From contig NZ_CP095501.1 of NCBI RefSeq assembly GCF_023100725.1, positions 2,604,001 to 2,668,000 on the forward strand: a stretch of DNA of 64,000 bases, read 5' to 3'. This DNA comes from Arthrobacter antioxidans. GTDB taxonomy: Bacteria > Actinomycetota > Actinomycetes > Actinomycetales > Micrococcaceae. The notes under the pieces were generated by a model. That model saw nothing but the letters and a program-made list of their open reading frames with translations. It was not told the origin of the DNA and ran no database searches. Of this stretch, positions 54,656 to 63,289 are shown in pieces (position 1 is the stretch's first letter; each line of letters begins with the position of its first letter). The position numbers were made by a program, and so were the translations under genes.

Positions 54656-54680
54656 CCGGGGAGCCGTCTCCCGGGCAGGA

Positions 54681-54719
54681 ACGACGAAGGACCCGGCGGA
54701 TTGCCGGGTCCTTCGTCGT
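54681..54719. terminator. Bidirectional hairpin terminator after gluD and dapE
   Basis: 17-bp perfect arms (54681-54697, 54703-54719) with a 5-base loop. It lies 25 bp after gluD and 10 bp beyond the dapE stop. It is the strongest hairpin in the window. Confidence 0.88.
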
Positions 54720-54729
54720 GGGAGGGCTG

Positions 54730-55821
54730 TCAGGACAGCCAGGTCACGAGGGCTCCCAGGCACGCCCGGATGGCGTCGGCATGCACGTGTTCGTCGTCCG
54801 TGTGTGCGAGGAGCGCGTCGCCGGGACCGAAGTTGACCGCCGGCACCCCGAGGGCGCTGAACCGCGCCACGTCGGTCCAGCCGTACTTGGGCTTCGGGTC
54901 GGCGCCGACTGCCGCGACGAACGCCGCCGCCGCCGGGTGCTGCAGGCCCGGTCGCGCCCCCGCGGCCGCATCGGTCCGCTCGACGTCGAACCCGTCGAGC
55001 AGCGCCCTGACGTACTCCTCGGCCTGCTCGGGCGTCTTGTCCGGGGCGAAGCGGTAGTTGACCTCGATCACCGTGCTGTCCGGGATGACGTTCCCGGCGG
55101 TGCCCCCGGTGATCGTCACCGCGTTGAGGCTCTCCCGGTAGTCCAGGCCGTCCACGTGGACGGTGGCCGGCTCGTGGTCCCGCAGGCGGACGAGGATCTC
55201 GGCGGCACCATGGATCGCGTTGACGCCCCGCCAGGCACGCGCCGAGTGTGCCGCCCTGCCGGTGACCCGGACGTCGAAGCGCGCCGTGCCGTTGCAGCCG
55301 CCCTCCACGGTGCCGTCCGTCGGTTCCAGGAGCACCGCGAAGTCCGCCGTCAGCCACTCGGGGTAGGACGCCGCCACCCGGCCGAGTCCGCTGAGGGAGG
55401 CCTCGACCTCCTCGTGGTCGTAGAAGATGAACGTGATGTCCCGCGTGGGCTCGGTGAGGGCCGCCGCGAGCGCGAGCTGGACGGCGACACCGCCCTTCAT
55501 GTCGGTGGCTCCCCGTCCGTACAGGACGTCGCCGTCCCACGCGGACGGCACGGTGCCGCGCGCACCGGGGACCGTCGGGAGGGGCACGGTGTCGATGTGC
55601 CCGGCGAGGATGACCCGCTCGGGGCGCCCGAGGGCGGTCCTCGCCATGACGCAGTCGCCGTCGCGCACCACTTCCAGGTGGTCCACGCGCCGCAGGGCCT
55701 GCTCGATGGCGTCCGCGATGCCCGCCTCGTTGCCGGAGACACTCTCGATGTCGAGCAGGCGCGCTGTCAGGTGGGCTACGTCGGACGTCAGGTCGAGTGT
55801 CACGTGCTGAATGTCTGTCAT
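54730..55821 (-). CDS. dapE: Succinyl-diaminopimelate desuccinylase DapE
   Basis: 363 aa, M20 metallopeptidase family. LAGHIDTVP supplies His and Asp for zinc, YGRGATDMKGG the bridging Asp, and DHEEVEA the catalytic Glu pair. It releases succinate from N-succinyl-LL-diaminopimelate for lysine and peptidoglycan synthesis. ATG 55821 lies 6 nt after TAGAGT (55828-55833, minus strand). Homologous to Rv1202, which lies close to dapD; here a six-gene operon separates them. Confidence 0.95.
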   Translation of the reverse strand: MTDIQHVTLDLTSDVAHLTARLLDIESVSGNEAGIADAIEQALRRVDHLEVVRDGDCVMARTALGRPERVILAGHIDTVPLPTVPGARGTVPSAWDGDVLYGRGATDMKGGVAVQLALAAALTEPTRDITFIFYDHEEVEASLSGLGRVAASYPEWLTADFAVLLEPTDGTVEGGCNGTARFDVRVTGRAAHSARAWRGVNAIHGAAEILVRLRDHEPATVHVDGLDYRESLNAVTITGGTAGNVIPDSTVIEVNYRFAPDKTPEQAEEYVRALLDGFDVERTDAAAGARPGLQHPAAAAFVAAVGADPKPKYGWTDVARFSALGVPAVNFGPGDALLAHTDDEHVHADAIRACLGALVTWLS

Positions 55822-55827
55822 GCGGCA

Positions 55828-55833
55828 ACTCTA
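55828..55833 (-). promoter_or_regulatory. -10 box of dapE (leaderless)
   Basis: TAGAGT on the minus strand, 6 nt before ATG 55821. Confidence 0.5.
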
Positions 55834-55870
55834 ACGAGCACGGTGCCGACCCTCAGCCGGACCGCCGCTG

Positions 55871-55975
55871 GTACCCGCACCCTGACGGTACTCGGCGCTC
55901 CAAGTACCGCGTCGGCGAGAACAGGTAGTACGTACTGGTGCGGCTACTCGATGCCCCCTCGTACCGTCGAGTAGC
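55871..55975. promoter_or_regulatory. Cluster of GTAC-centred palindromes and inverted repeats before the ebo-type operon
   Basis: Within 105 bp there are six GTAC cores (starting 55871, 55888, 55904, 55928, 55932, 55961). CGGTACT (55886-55892) and AGTACCG (55903-55909) form an inverted repeat; AGTACGTACT (55927-55936) is a perfect palindrome; GCTACTCGA (55943-55951) and TCGAGTAGC (55967-55975) form a 9-bp inverted repeat. The 289-bp region (55822-56110) serves dapE leftward and the ebo-type operon rightward. This looks like a multi-site operator; the regulator is unknown and not encoded nearby. Confidence 0.5.
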
Positions 55976-56110
55976 GATCACCTGAACAGGACATCCGGAA
56001 CCGGCGGCGCGCCGTCGGTCCGACCGGCCCGGTCCCTGACAGGCGGCGAGGTCTCACCCTCTTGACCCACGCTCGGCGATCGCTTCATCGGTGTCGGCAA
56101 AGGAGCCAGA

Positions 56111-57364
56111 GTGGACGCGCAGGACAGGGTACCGGGATCTCTTCCAACAGGCGGGGCCACCGGGTCCGCCACCTTCGGGGCCACCGGCCTCTGGCTCATC
56201 GGCGCGCGGGGCTCTGTTGCGACCACCGCCGCCCTCGGGCTGGCGGCTCTCGCCGCGGGGCTGACCGACACGACCGGCACGGTGACGGGACAGAAGGACT
56301 TCGACGACGTCCCGCTCCCCCGGTACACGGATCTCGTCATTGCCGGGCACGACGTCTCCGCGGTCGGAATGGTCAAGCGCGCGGAACTGCTGGTCGAGTC
56401 GGGAATGATCCCGGCGCGGCTCCTCGGTCCCCTGCAGGCGGCACTCGAGCAGGCCGACTCCCGAGTACGGCGGGGCTATCTGGGCACGGAGGGGACCGAG
56501 TCCCAGTCCCAGGCGGCGGCACGGATGGCACGCGACATCACCGACTTCCAGCGCGACGCCGGCCTCGAGCGGGTGATCGTCATCGACGTGGCATCCTCCG
56601 AACCGATGCCCGGGCCGGCGCCGGAGTTCGAGGACCTCGACCTGCTCGAGGCCGCCCTCCGAGAGCCCGGGCGACGTCTGCTCCCCCCCAGTTCCGTGGG
56701 CGCATACGCGGCGATCCTCGCGGGTTCTCCGTACATCTGCTTCACCCCCTCGACCGCCCTGCGGATCCCGGCCCTGCATCAGCTGGCCCTGAAGCGGGGG
56801 ATCCCGACCGCGGGACAGGACGGCAAGACGGGCCAGACCTGGCTGCGCTCGGTGCTCGCGCCTGCCTTCTCAGCCCGCGGCCTCCGCATCAGCAGCTGGG
56901 CCGGCACGAACCTCCTGGGCGGCGGCGACGGCGCGACGCTCGCCGATCCCGATGCGGTGAAGGGCAAGCTGAAGTCGAAGAACCGCGGCCTCAGGGAACT
57001 CACCGGCGGTGCGGTGACGCCCCTGCACATCGACAACGTCCCCGACCTCGGGGAGACGAAGGTCGCCTGGGACCATGTGAGCGCGCGCGGGTTCCTCGAC
57101 ACGCGGATCACCCTGCAGACGACGTGGAGTGCCTACGACTCACTTCTCGCGGCACCCATGATCCTCGACCTCGCACGCCTGATGGCGCTCGCCGATGCGG
57201 CGGGCTGGACCGGCGACGTCCCGGCGCTCGGACTGTTCTTCAAGGACCCCTGGGGCAGCGACGAGCATTCCTTCGCGGCGCAGCACCGGCACCTCGTGGA
57301 CTGGGCCCACGACGCCGGGGAAACCCTGCGGCTCCTCGCCAACCCCTCCTCGACGGGCGCCTGA
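56111..57364 (+). CDS. Myo-inositol-1-phosphate-synthase-like cyclase of the ebo-type operon
   Basis: 417 aa. The NAD motif GARGSVA is at 31-37, and GQDGKTGQT (about 235-243) followed by the GTNLLGGGDGATL segment and DNVPDLGETKVAWD are the core of the inositol-3-phosphate synthase family. Expected chemistry is NAD-dependent cyclisation of a hexose 6-phosphate to a cyclitol phosphate. It is longer than, and starts differently from, the housekeeping actinobacterial Ino1 (IVGVGNC-type), so I see a specialised paralogue. It occupies the place of the sugar-phosphate cyclase EboD in known ebo clusters. GTG 56111 has AAAGGAG five bases upstream. Confidence 0.85.
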   Translation: MDAQDRVPGSLPTGGATGSATFGATGLWLIGARGSVATTAALGLAALAAGLTDTTGTVTGQKDFDDVPLPRYTDLVIAGHDVSAVGMVKRAELLVESGMIPARLLGPLQAALEQADSRVRRGYLGTEGTESQSQAAARMARDITDFQRDAGLERVIVIDVASSEPMPGPAPEFEDLDLLEAALREPGRRLLPPSSVGAYAAILAGSPYICFTPSTALRIPALHQLALKRGIPTAGQDGKTGQTWLRSVLAPAFSARGLRISSWAGTNLLGGGDGATLADPDAVKGKLKSKNRGLRELTGGAVTPLHIDNVPDLGETKVAWDHVSARGFLDTRITLQTTWSAYDSLLAAPMILDLARLMALADAAGWTGDVPALGLFFKDPWGSDEHSFAAQHRHLVDWAHDAGETLRLLANPSSTGA

Positions 57365-57367
57365 CCC

Positions 57368-58270
57368 ATGACCGATCTCGGAACGTACCTCGAACTCGTG
57401 CGCGCTCCCGCCGTGCTCACCGTCCTCGGTGACAGCCTCGTGGGGCACGCGGCCGCCGGCAGCCGGACCGCACGTCGCCGTCGGTCTGTCCTCCTGCTCC
57501 CGGCCGCCAGCGCATGCCTGTATGCGGCGGGGATGGCGCTCAACGATTTCGCCGACCGCGCACTCGACGCCGAGGAACGGCCCGAGCGGCCGATACCCTC
57601 GGGGCGGGTCTCCGCCCGGCGGGCCTTCGGCCTGGGTGCGTCGCTCTCCGCCGTCGGGCTCGCCCTCGCCGCAGCGGCCGGAGGGCGACGCGCGCTCGGT
57701 ATCGCCCTGCCGCTCACGCTGTGCATCTGGACCTACGATCTCGTGGCGAAGCCGCATCCGGTGGCGGGCCCGCTCCTCATGGGCGGCTGCCGGGGGCTCG
57801 ATGTGCTGCTCGGCGCGGGGACCGACGGGGCCGCCCGCGCCGCCGGGCCGGCCCTCGTCATGGCCGCCCACACCATCGGCGTCACCGCGCTGTCGCGCGG
57901 AGAGGTCCACGGTACGAGCAGACCGCTGGCCGCCGGCGTCTCCGCGGCCACCACGCTCACGACGGTAGTCATCGCCTCCCGGCGTCGCGCTCCTTCCCTG
58001 GGAGCCGATCCCCTCGCGATAGCGGGTGCGCTCGCCTACGCCCTCCGGTGCCTCCCGGCGCAGTGGAGCGCGGTGGCGGAGCCGAGCGGCCCCCGCGCGA
58101 GGGAAGCGACCAAGCAGGGCATCCGTGCGATGGTTCCGCTCCAGACCGCTCTCGTCCTTCCCGGCGTGCGGGGCGGGCGCGCCGGCGCCGCCGCGTTCCT
58201 CGCCGCCGTCGATCTCGCCGGTGCGCTCCTGCGGACACGGCGTCGTGGAGGAGAGGTGAGCGAGACATGA
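57368..58270 (+). CDS. UbiA-family prenyltransferase (EboC-like)
   Basis: 300 aa with about eight hydrophobic helices. The prenyl-diphosphate/Mg motif is Asn59-Asp60-x-x-Asp63-x-x-x-Asp67 in LNDFADRALD, followed by ERPIPSGR. A second short motif, TYDLVAKPHP, fits the second loop, though its Asp-rich part is reduced. It should transfer a prenyl or related chain to an acceptor in the membrane. It starts 3 bp after the cyclase stop. EboC proteins are UbiA members; the acceptor could be the cyclitol made by the upstream enzyme (inference). Confidence 0.85.
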   Translation: MTDLGTYLELVRAPAVLTVLGDSLVGHAAAGSRTARRRRSVLLLPAASACLYAAGMALNDFADRALDAEERPERPIPSGRVSARRAFGLGASLSAVGLALAAAAGGRRALGIALPLTLCIWTYDLVAKPHPVAGPLLMGGCRGLDVLLGAGTDGAARAAGPALVMAAHTIGVTALSRGEVHGTSRPLAAGVSAATTLTTVVIASRRRAPSLGADPLAIAGALAYALRCLPAQWSAVAEPSGPRAREATKQGIRAMVPLQTALVLPGVRGGRAGAAAFLAAVDLAGALLRTRRRGGEVSET

Positions 58271-59781
58271 GCAACGATCAAACAGCGCGGACTGCAGGGA
58301 CCCGGCGGTTCCACCTCGGGTACGGCACCAACGGACTCGCCGACCATCCGCTGGACACGGCACTGCAACTCGTCGCCGAGCAGGGCTACTCGGCTGTCGC
58401 CCTGACGATCGGCCATCCGCACCTCGATCCGTGGAACGCCGACCTGCCGACCGAACTCGAGCGACTCCGCGACCACCTCGACCGGCTGGGCCTGGCGGTC
58501 GTGATCGAGACCGGGGTCCGCTTCCTTCTCGACCCGAGGTGCAAGCATCACCCGGCCCTCGTGCACGCGGACGCGGATCGTCGGATGGACTTCATGCACC
58601 GGTCGATCGAGATCGCGTCCGCCCTGGGCGCCCGCTGCGTCTCCTTCTTCTCCGGGGTCCTCGGGGAGGGAGATTCCGAGGAGGACGCCTGGCAGCGCCT
58701 CGAGGAGCGGGTGCGCGTACTGGTGCAGGCCGCTGCCCGTTCGGGCGTGGTCCTGGCCATCGAACCGGAACCCGGGATGGTCGTGGAGACGGTCCGTGAC
58801 GCGCTCCGCCTCCGCGAGCGCATCGGGGGTGGTGACCTGCGGATCACGGTGGACATCGGCCACTGCGTCGTCGTGGAGCCCGACGGCATCCGCGGGGCGC
58901 TGCTCGAGGCCGGGGATCTCCTCGCGAACGTGCAGCTCGACGACATGCCGCACACGCATCACGAACACCTTCCCTTCGGCGAGGGCGACGCCGACCTCAC
59001 GCTGGCCCTCGCAACCCTCGACGAGATGGGCTTCGACGGGATCGCCGCCGTGGAACTGCCGCGCCATTCGCACGACGGGCCGGCGCTGGTGGCCGCCAGC
59101 ATGCTCGCACTGCAGGACGCCTGGCAGCAGGTCCCCGCCCGACGCCGCCGCCTCCGATGGATGGCCGACGCGATCGGGGAAGTGTCCCAGGATCCCGAAT
59201 CGGTGCATCGGATCTTCCCCGGAGCCGGACGCTTCGCGGGTCGCTGTCCACTCGATCCGTCAGGCGATCCGACCGGCATCCTCCGCGGCACCGAGGACGA
59301 CGCGGCGCGCGTCCACCTCCTCGATCACCTCGCCTCCGTCCTCGACCCGATCCGACACGCGGAGACCCTCCGGACCCTCTACCTCCGGGGCGACTCCTCC
59401 GAGCGGAGGGGGGTGCTTCGCTGGTTCAACGCCTCGACCGAGCGAGGGGACGGCGGGCTGACCGCAGACCTCGTGCCGACGGGCCTCGAGCTCGCCACCG
59501 ATGCGCTGCGGACCAATGACCGCGGCCTGGTCGCCGCAGCGGCCGGCGCCTTCGCCCGCGACCACCTGGACCAGCACGACTGGCGGCATGCCGTCCTCAA
59601 GCTCGTCTTCATGGACATCGACCTCACGGCGGTGGCCGGGCTCGAGCTCCGTACGGATGCCGAGCTCGCGCGGATGGCGCGCGATTTCGCCCGGGAACGC
59701 ACCGCCGCAGGGCGGCCGGTGCCGCCCGACATCCACCGCCTGATCCGTGTGCCCGCGGACGCATCCTCCGGAAGGACCTGA
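58267..59781 (+). CDS. Sugar-phosphate isomerase/epimerase-like TIM barrel fused to EboA
   Basis: 504 aa. Residues about 15-280 form an AP-endonuclease-2/xylose-isomerase-like barrel with metal-ligand segments AIEPEPGM, TVDIGHC and NVQLDDMPHTHHEH. Residues about 300-500 are an EboA domain: LRTLYLRGDSSERRGVLRW, ALRTNDRGLVAAA and VLKLVFMDI. In relatives these are usually two genes; here the frame is continuous. ATG 58267 overlaps the UbiA stop (ATGA). Barrel chemistry may be isomerisation of a sugar or cyclitol; EboA has no known reaction. Confidence 0.85.
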   Translation: MSNDQTARTAGTRRFHLGYGTNGLADHPLDTALQLVAEQGYSAVALTIGHPHLDPWNADLPTELERLRDHLDRLGLAVVIETGVRFLLDPRCKHHPALVHADADRRMDFMHRSIEIASALGARCVSFFSGVLGEGDSEEDAWQRLEERVRVLVQAAARSGVVLAIEPEPGMVVETVRDALRLRERIGGGDLRITVDIGHCVVVEPDGIRGALLEAGDLLANVQLDDMPHTHHEHLPFGEGDADLTLALATLDEMGFDGIAAVELPRHSHDGPALVAASMLALQDAWQQVPARRRRLRWMADAIGEVSQDPESVHRIFPGAGRFAGRCPLDPSGDPTGILRGTEDDAARVHLLDHLASVLDPIRHAETLRTLYLRGDSSERRGVLRWFNASTERGDGGLTADLVPTGLELATDALRTNDRGLVAAAAGAFARDHLDQHDWRHAVLKLVFMDIDLTAVAGLELRTDAELARMARDFARERTAAGRPVPPDIHRLIRVPADASSGRT

Positions 59782-59784
59782 CCC

Positions 59785-60657
59785 ATGCGCATCTTCGATC
59801 CGCACATCCATATGACGAGCCGCACGACCGACGATTACGAGTCCATGTATGCGGCCGGCGTGCGCGCGCTCGTCGAGCCCGCCTTCTGGCTCGGCCAGCC
59901 GCGCTCCAACGTCGGGTCGTTCCTCGACTACTTCGACGGCCTGATCGGCTGGGAGCGTCACAGGGCCGCACAGTTCGGCATCCGCCACCACGCGACCATC
60001 GCCCTCAATCCCAAGGAGGCGAACGACCCCCGGTGTACGCCGGTGCTCGATGAGCTCGAGCGCTACCTCGTGAAGGACGGCGTCGTCGCCGTCGGTGAGA
60101 TCGGGTACGACTCGATGACACCGGCGGAGGACGTCGCTTTCGGTCGGCAGCTCGAGCTCGCCGTTCGGCACGCCCTCCCGGTGCTCGTCCATACCCCGCA
60201 CCGCGACAAGCTCGCGGGCACCGCCCGCACTCTCGATGTGGTCCGCGAGTCGGGCATCACGCCCCGGATGGTCGTCGTGGACCACCTGAACGAGACCAAC
60301 GCGGAGATGGTGAAGGAGGCCGGGGCGTGGCTGGGTTTCTCCATCTACCCTGACACCAAGATGGATGAGGCGCGCATGGTGGAGATCCTCCGCCGCTACG
60401 GTACGGAGCGTGTCCTGGTCAACTCCGCGGCGGACTGGGGCAGGTCGGACCCGCTCAAGACCGCCGCCACGGGGCACGCCATGCTTGCGGGGGGCTTCAC
60501 GCCGCACGACGTCGAGAAGGTCCTCTGGGAGAACCCGGTGGAGTTCTACGGCCAGAGCGGCCGCCTGATCCTCGATCCGATCCCCGGCTTCGAGGTCGAG
60601 GCTCCGCGGGGCGAGGAGTTCGAGGGCAACTCGATCCTGCGGGGAGCCCGCGCCTGA
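59785..60657 (+). CDS. TatD-like metal-dependent hydrolase (EboB)
   Basis: 290 aa. Amidohydrolase-fold metal motifs are DPHIHM (HxH), VGEIGYDS, VHTPHRDK (His) and VVDHLN (His), with SAADWGRSD near the end supplying the last Asp. EboB members are TatD-like. GGAAGGACC precedes ATG 59785. Substrate unknown; given the operon, a phosphoester or lactone of the product is more likely than DNA (inference). Confidence 0.88.
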   Translation: MRIFDPHIHMTSRTTDDYESMYAAGVRALVEPAFWLGQPRSNVGSFLDYFDGLIGWERHRAAQFGIRHHATIALNPKEANDPRCTPVLDELERYLVKDGVVAVGEIGYDSMTPAEDVAFGRQLELAVRHALPVLVHTPHRDKLAGTARTLDVVRESGITPRMVVVDHLNETNAEMVKEAGAWLGFSIYPDTKMDEARMVEILRRYGTERVLVNSAADWGRSDPLKTAATGHAMLAGGFTPHDVEKVLWENPVEFYGQSGRLILDPIPGFEVEAPRGEEFEGNSILRGARA

Positions 60658-61793
60658 TGCTGCTCTCGTACTGCACCAACGTGCATCCCGCCGAGGACCT
60701 GGACGGAGTGCTCGAGCAGCTCCGACGGTACGCAGGCCCGATCCGCCGGCAGTCCGGGCTCCAGACCCTCGGCATCGGATTATGGTTGCCGGCAGGGCTC
60801 GCATTCCGGCTCGCCCGGTCAGGGGAGGATCGCGAGAGGCTGCGTGCGGCGCTGTCCGACGAAGGTCTCCACCTCCACACGATCAATGCCTTCCCCTTCG
60901 GCGGCTTCCACGACGACGTCGTGAAGCTGGCCGTGTACGAGCCCTCGTGGGCGCGACCCGACCGGCTCGACTACACGAAGGCCTGTGCGGAGGTCCTCGC
61001 GGATCTGCTTCCCGTCGGGATGGAGGGTTCCATCTCGACCCTGCCGCTCGCCTGGCGCGAGGGGTGGACGGACGAGTCGGACACCGCCGCGACAGCCGCG
61101 TTCGTGGAACTCTCCGCCTTCCTGCGGGACCTCCGGACGACCACGGGGCGTACCATCCGCGTGGCGGTGGAACCGGAACCCGGCTGCGTGCTCGACTCGG
61201 TCGCCGACGTCGTCGACTGGCTGTCCGCGCGCGTCGGGGTAGGCCTGGACCCCGAGCTCGTCGGTATCTGCCTCGATACCTGCCATCTCGCCGTCTCCTT
61301 CGCCGACCCCGCCGCGGAGGTCCGGCGCATCGTCGACGCGGGCCTGAGGGTCGTGAAGATCCAGGCATCCGTGGCGCTCGAGGTCGAGGACCCCGCCCTG
61401 CCGCACGCGCGGGAGGCCCTGGCGCGTTTCGTCGAGCCGCGGTACATCCACCAGGTGAGGGAAGCAGCCCCTGCGGGTGTGCTCCGCAGCGACGACCTCC
61501 CGGAGGCGCTCGACGTCCTTCCCGCCCGGGGACCGTGGCGTGTCCATTTCCACCTGCCCCTGCACTACCAACCGGAGCCTCCCCTGACCACCACGACGTC
61601 GGTCCTGCGCATCGCGGTCGAGGCCGTCGCCGCGATGCCGCACGGCTCCGACGCCCACCTCGACATCGAGACCTACACCTGGAGCGTCCTCCCGGGCGGT
61701 CCGGTCCCGCTCGTCGAGGGGATCGCCGCCGAGATCGCCTGGTCCATCGCGCACCTGCGGCCCCACATCCACCCGTCCGCCCCGAGCGAATGA
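60657..61793 (+). CDS. EboE-type TIM-barrel protein
   Basis: 378 aa. The start LLSYCTNVHPAEDLDGV is the EboE family N-terminus. Barrel motifs are VAVEPEPGC, GICLDTCHLAVSF and DIETYTW, giving Glu, Asp and His metal ligands like xylose isomerase-like enzymes. Described in cyanobacterial scytonemin clusters as a metabolite-traffic protein; its chemistry is unproven. ATG 60657 overlaps the EboB stop as TGATG. Confidence 0.9.
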   Translation: MLLSYCTNVHPAEDLDGVLEQLRRYAGPIRRQSGLQTLGIGLWLPAGLAFRLARSGEDRERLRAALSDEGLHLHTINAFPFGGFHDDVVKLAVYEPSWARPDRLDYTKACAEVLADLLPVGMEGSISTLPLAWREGWTDESDTAATAAFVELSAFLRDLRTTTGRTIRVAVEPEPGCVLDSVADVVDWLSARVGVGLDPELVGICLDTCHLAVSFADPAAEVRRIVDAGLRVVKIQASVALEVEDPALPHAREALARFVEPRYIHQVREAAPAGVLRSDDLPEALDVLPARGPWRVHFHLPLHYQPEPPLTTTTSVLRIAVEAVAAMPHGSDAHLDIETYTWSVLPGGPVPLVEGIAAEIAWSIAHLRPHIHPSAPSE

Positions 61794-61803
61794 GACCCCG
61801 CCC

Positions 61804-63204
61804 GTGAAACCTGTCCTGCTGCTCGACATCGTAGGGCTGACGCCCACTGCCCTCACCCACATGCCGCGCCTCTCGCGGCTGGCGGACGGCGGCTGGAGCG
61901 CCGAGTTGTCGACCGTCCTCCCCGCGGTGACCTGCTCGGTGCAGAGCACCATGCTGACGGGCCTCGATCCCGCGCAGCACGGCATCGTGGGCAACGGCTG
62001 GTACTTCCGCGACCTGGGCGAGATCCACCTCTGGCGCCAGCACAACAAACTCGTCCAGGGCGAGAAGCTCTGGGAGACGGCACGGCGCACCATGCCCGGT
62101 TATCGGGCCGGCAATGTCTGCTGGTGGTACGCGATGGGCATGTCCACGGATCTGGTGGTCACCCCGCGTCCGATCTACCACGCCGACGGCCGCAAGTCGC
62201 CCGACGCCTATGTCCGACCGCCCTCGCTGCACGACGAACTGACCGGCCCCTTCGGCGACTTCCCCCTCTTCCAGTACTGGGGACCCACCGCCTCGATCCG
62301 CTCGACCGAGTGGATCGCCCGCTCCACCGAGCACCTCCTGCGCACGGCATCCCTCGACCTGCTCATGGCGTACCTGCCGCACCTCGACTACGACCTCCAA
62401 CGCTTCGGACCGACCAGCCCGCAGGCAGTCGAGGCCGCCTCCGCACTGGATGCGGTGCTGGCACCGCTGCTCGACTCCGCCCTCGCGCACGGCGTGGACG
62501 TCGTCGCCGTCTCCGAGTACGGCATCGAGGATGCGCACCGGCCCGTCCATGTGAACCGCATCCTCCGCCGCGAGAAGCTGCTGGAGGTCTACGAACAGGA
62601 CGGCAGGGAGCAGCTCGACCCGTGGACCTCCCGGGCCTTCGCGGTCGCGGACCATCAGGTCTGCCACGTCTACGTCGCGGACCCGGCGGACGTCCCCCGC
62701 GTCGCCGCGCTGCTCCGCGGGGTGCCGGGCGTCGATGAGGTCCTCGACCGCGAGGCGCAGGCCCGCTACGGCCTCGACCACGAGCGCTCCGGCGAGCTGG
62801 TGGTGGTGGCCGAACCCGGCGCGTGGTTCACCTACTACTTCTGGCTGGACGACGACCGGGCACCCGACTATGCCCGGGGCGTCGACATCCACCGCAAACC
62901 GGGTTACGACCCGGCCGAGCTGTTCTTCGATCCCGCGGACCCGTGGGCGAAGGCGAAGGGGGGCCTCAACCTGCTGAAGAAGAAGGCAGGTCTCCGGTAT
63001 GCGATGAACCTGGTTCCGCTCGATCCCGGCCACGTCAGGGGCACCCATGGCAGGCTCCCGTCGAAGCCCGGGGAGGCACCCCTGGTGATCTCGTCGAATC
63101 CCGACGTACCCGCTGCCGCGGCCCGCTTCCTGGAGCGCGGACGCCCTGTCCCCGCAGCGTCGGTGAAGGACCTGGTCCTCGGCATGCAGGGGATCCGGTC
63201 CTGA
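61804..63204 (+). CDS. EboF-type phosphodiesterase/pyrophosphatase (alkaline phosphatase superfamily)
   Basis: 466 aa. Metal and nucleophile positions: LLDIVGL (first Asp), CSVQSTMLTG (Thr/Ser nucleophile region), YLPHLDYD (Asp, His, Asp), SEYGIEDAHRPV (Glu/His) and GVDIHRKPGYDP (His). It resembles nucleotide pyrophosphatase/phosphodiesterase-type enzymes. There is no signal peptide, so it acts in the cytoplasm. GTG 61804 lies 10 bp after EboE, the widest gap in the operon. Likely role: removing phosphate or nucleotide from a carrier-linked product (inference). Confidence 0.88.
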   Translation: MKPVLLLDIVGLTPTALTHMPRLSRLADGGWSAELSTVLPAVTCSVQSTMLTGLDPAQHGIVGNGWYFRDLGEIHLWRQHNKLVQGEKLWETARRTMPGYRAGNVCWWYAMGMSTDLVVTPRPIYHADGRKSPDAYVRPPSLHDELTGPFGDFPLFQYWGPTASIRSTEWIARSTEHLLRTASLDLLMAYLPHLDYDLQRFGPTSPQAVEAASALDAVLAPLLDSALAHGVDVVAVSEYGIEDAHRPVHVNRILRREKLLEVYEQDGREQLDPWTSRAFAVADHQVCHVYVADPADVPRVAALLRGVPGVDEVLDREAQARYGLDHERSGELVVVAEPGAWFTYYFWLDDDRAPDYARGVDIHRKPGYDPAELFFDPADPWAKAKGGLNLLKKKAGLRYAMNLVPLDPGHVRGTHGRLPSKPGEAPLVISSNPDVPAAAARFLERGRPVPAASVKDLVLGMQGIRS

Positions 63205-63289
63205 CCGCGGGAGGCAGCGGAGCGCCGTAGCGCGGGTCCGACGCCTGGGGCGGGAGAGGCACCGCGTGGGGGTCGACGGCGCACCTCGG

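Noticed and set aside
53141..55828. 895-codon minus-strand open frame across gluC-gluD and dapE
   Set aside because: It is out of frame with dapE, antisense to the permeases and crosses a strong terminator; it is shadow coding.
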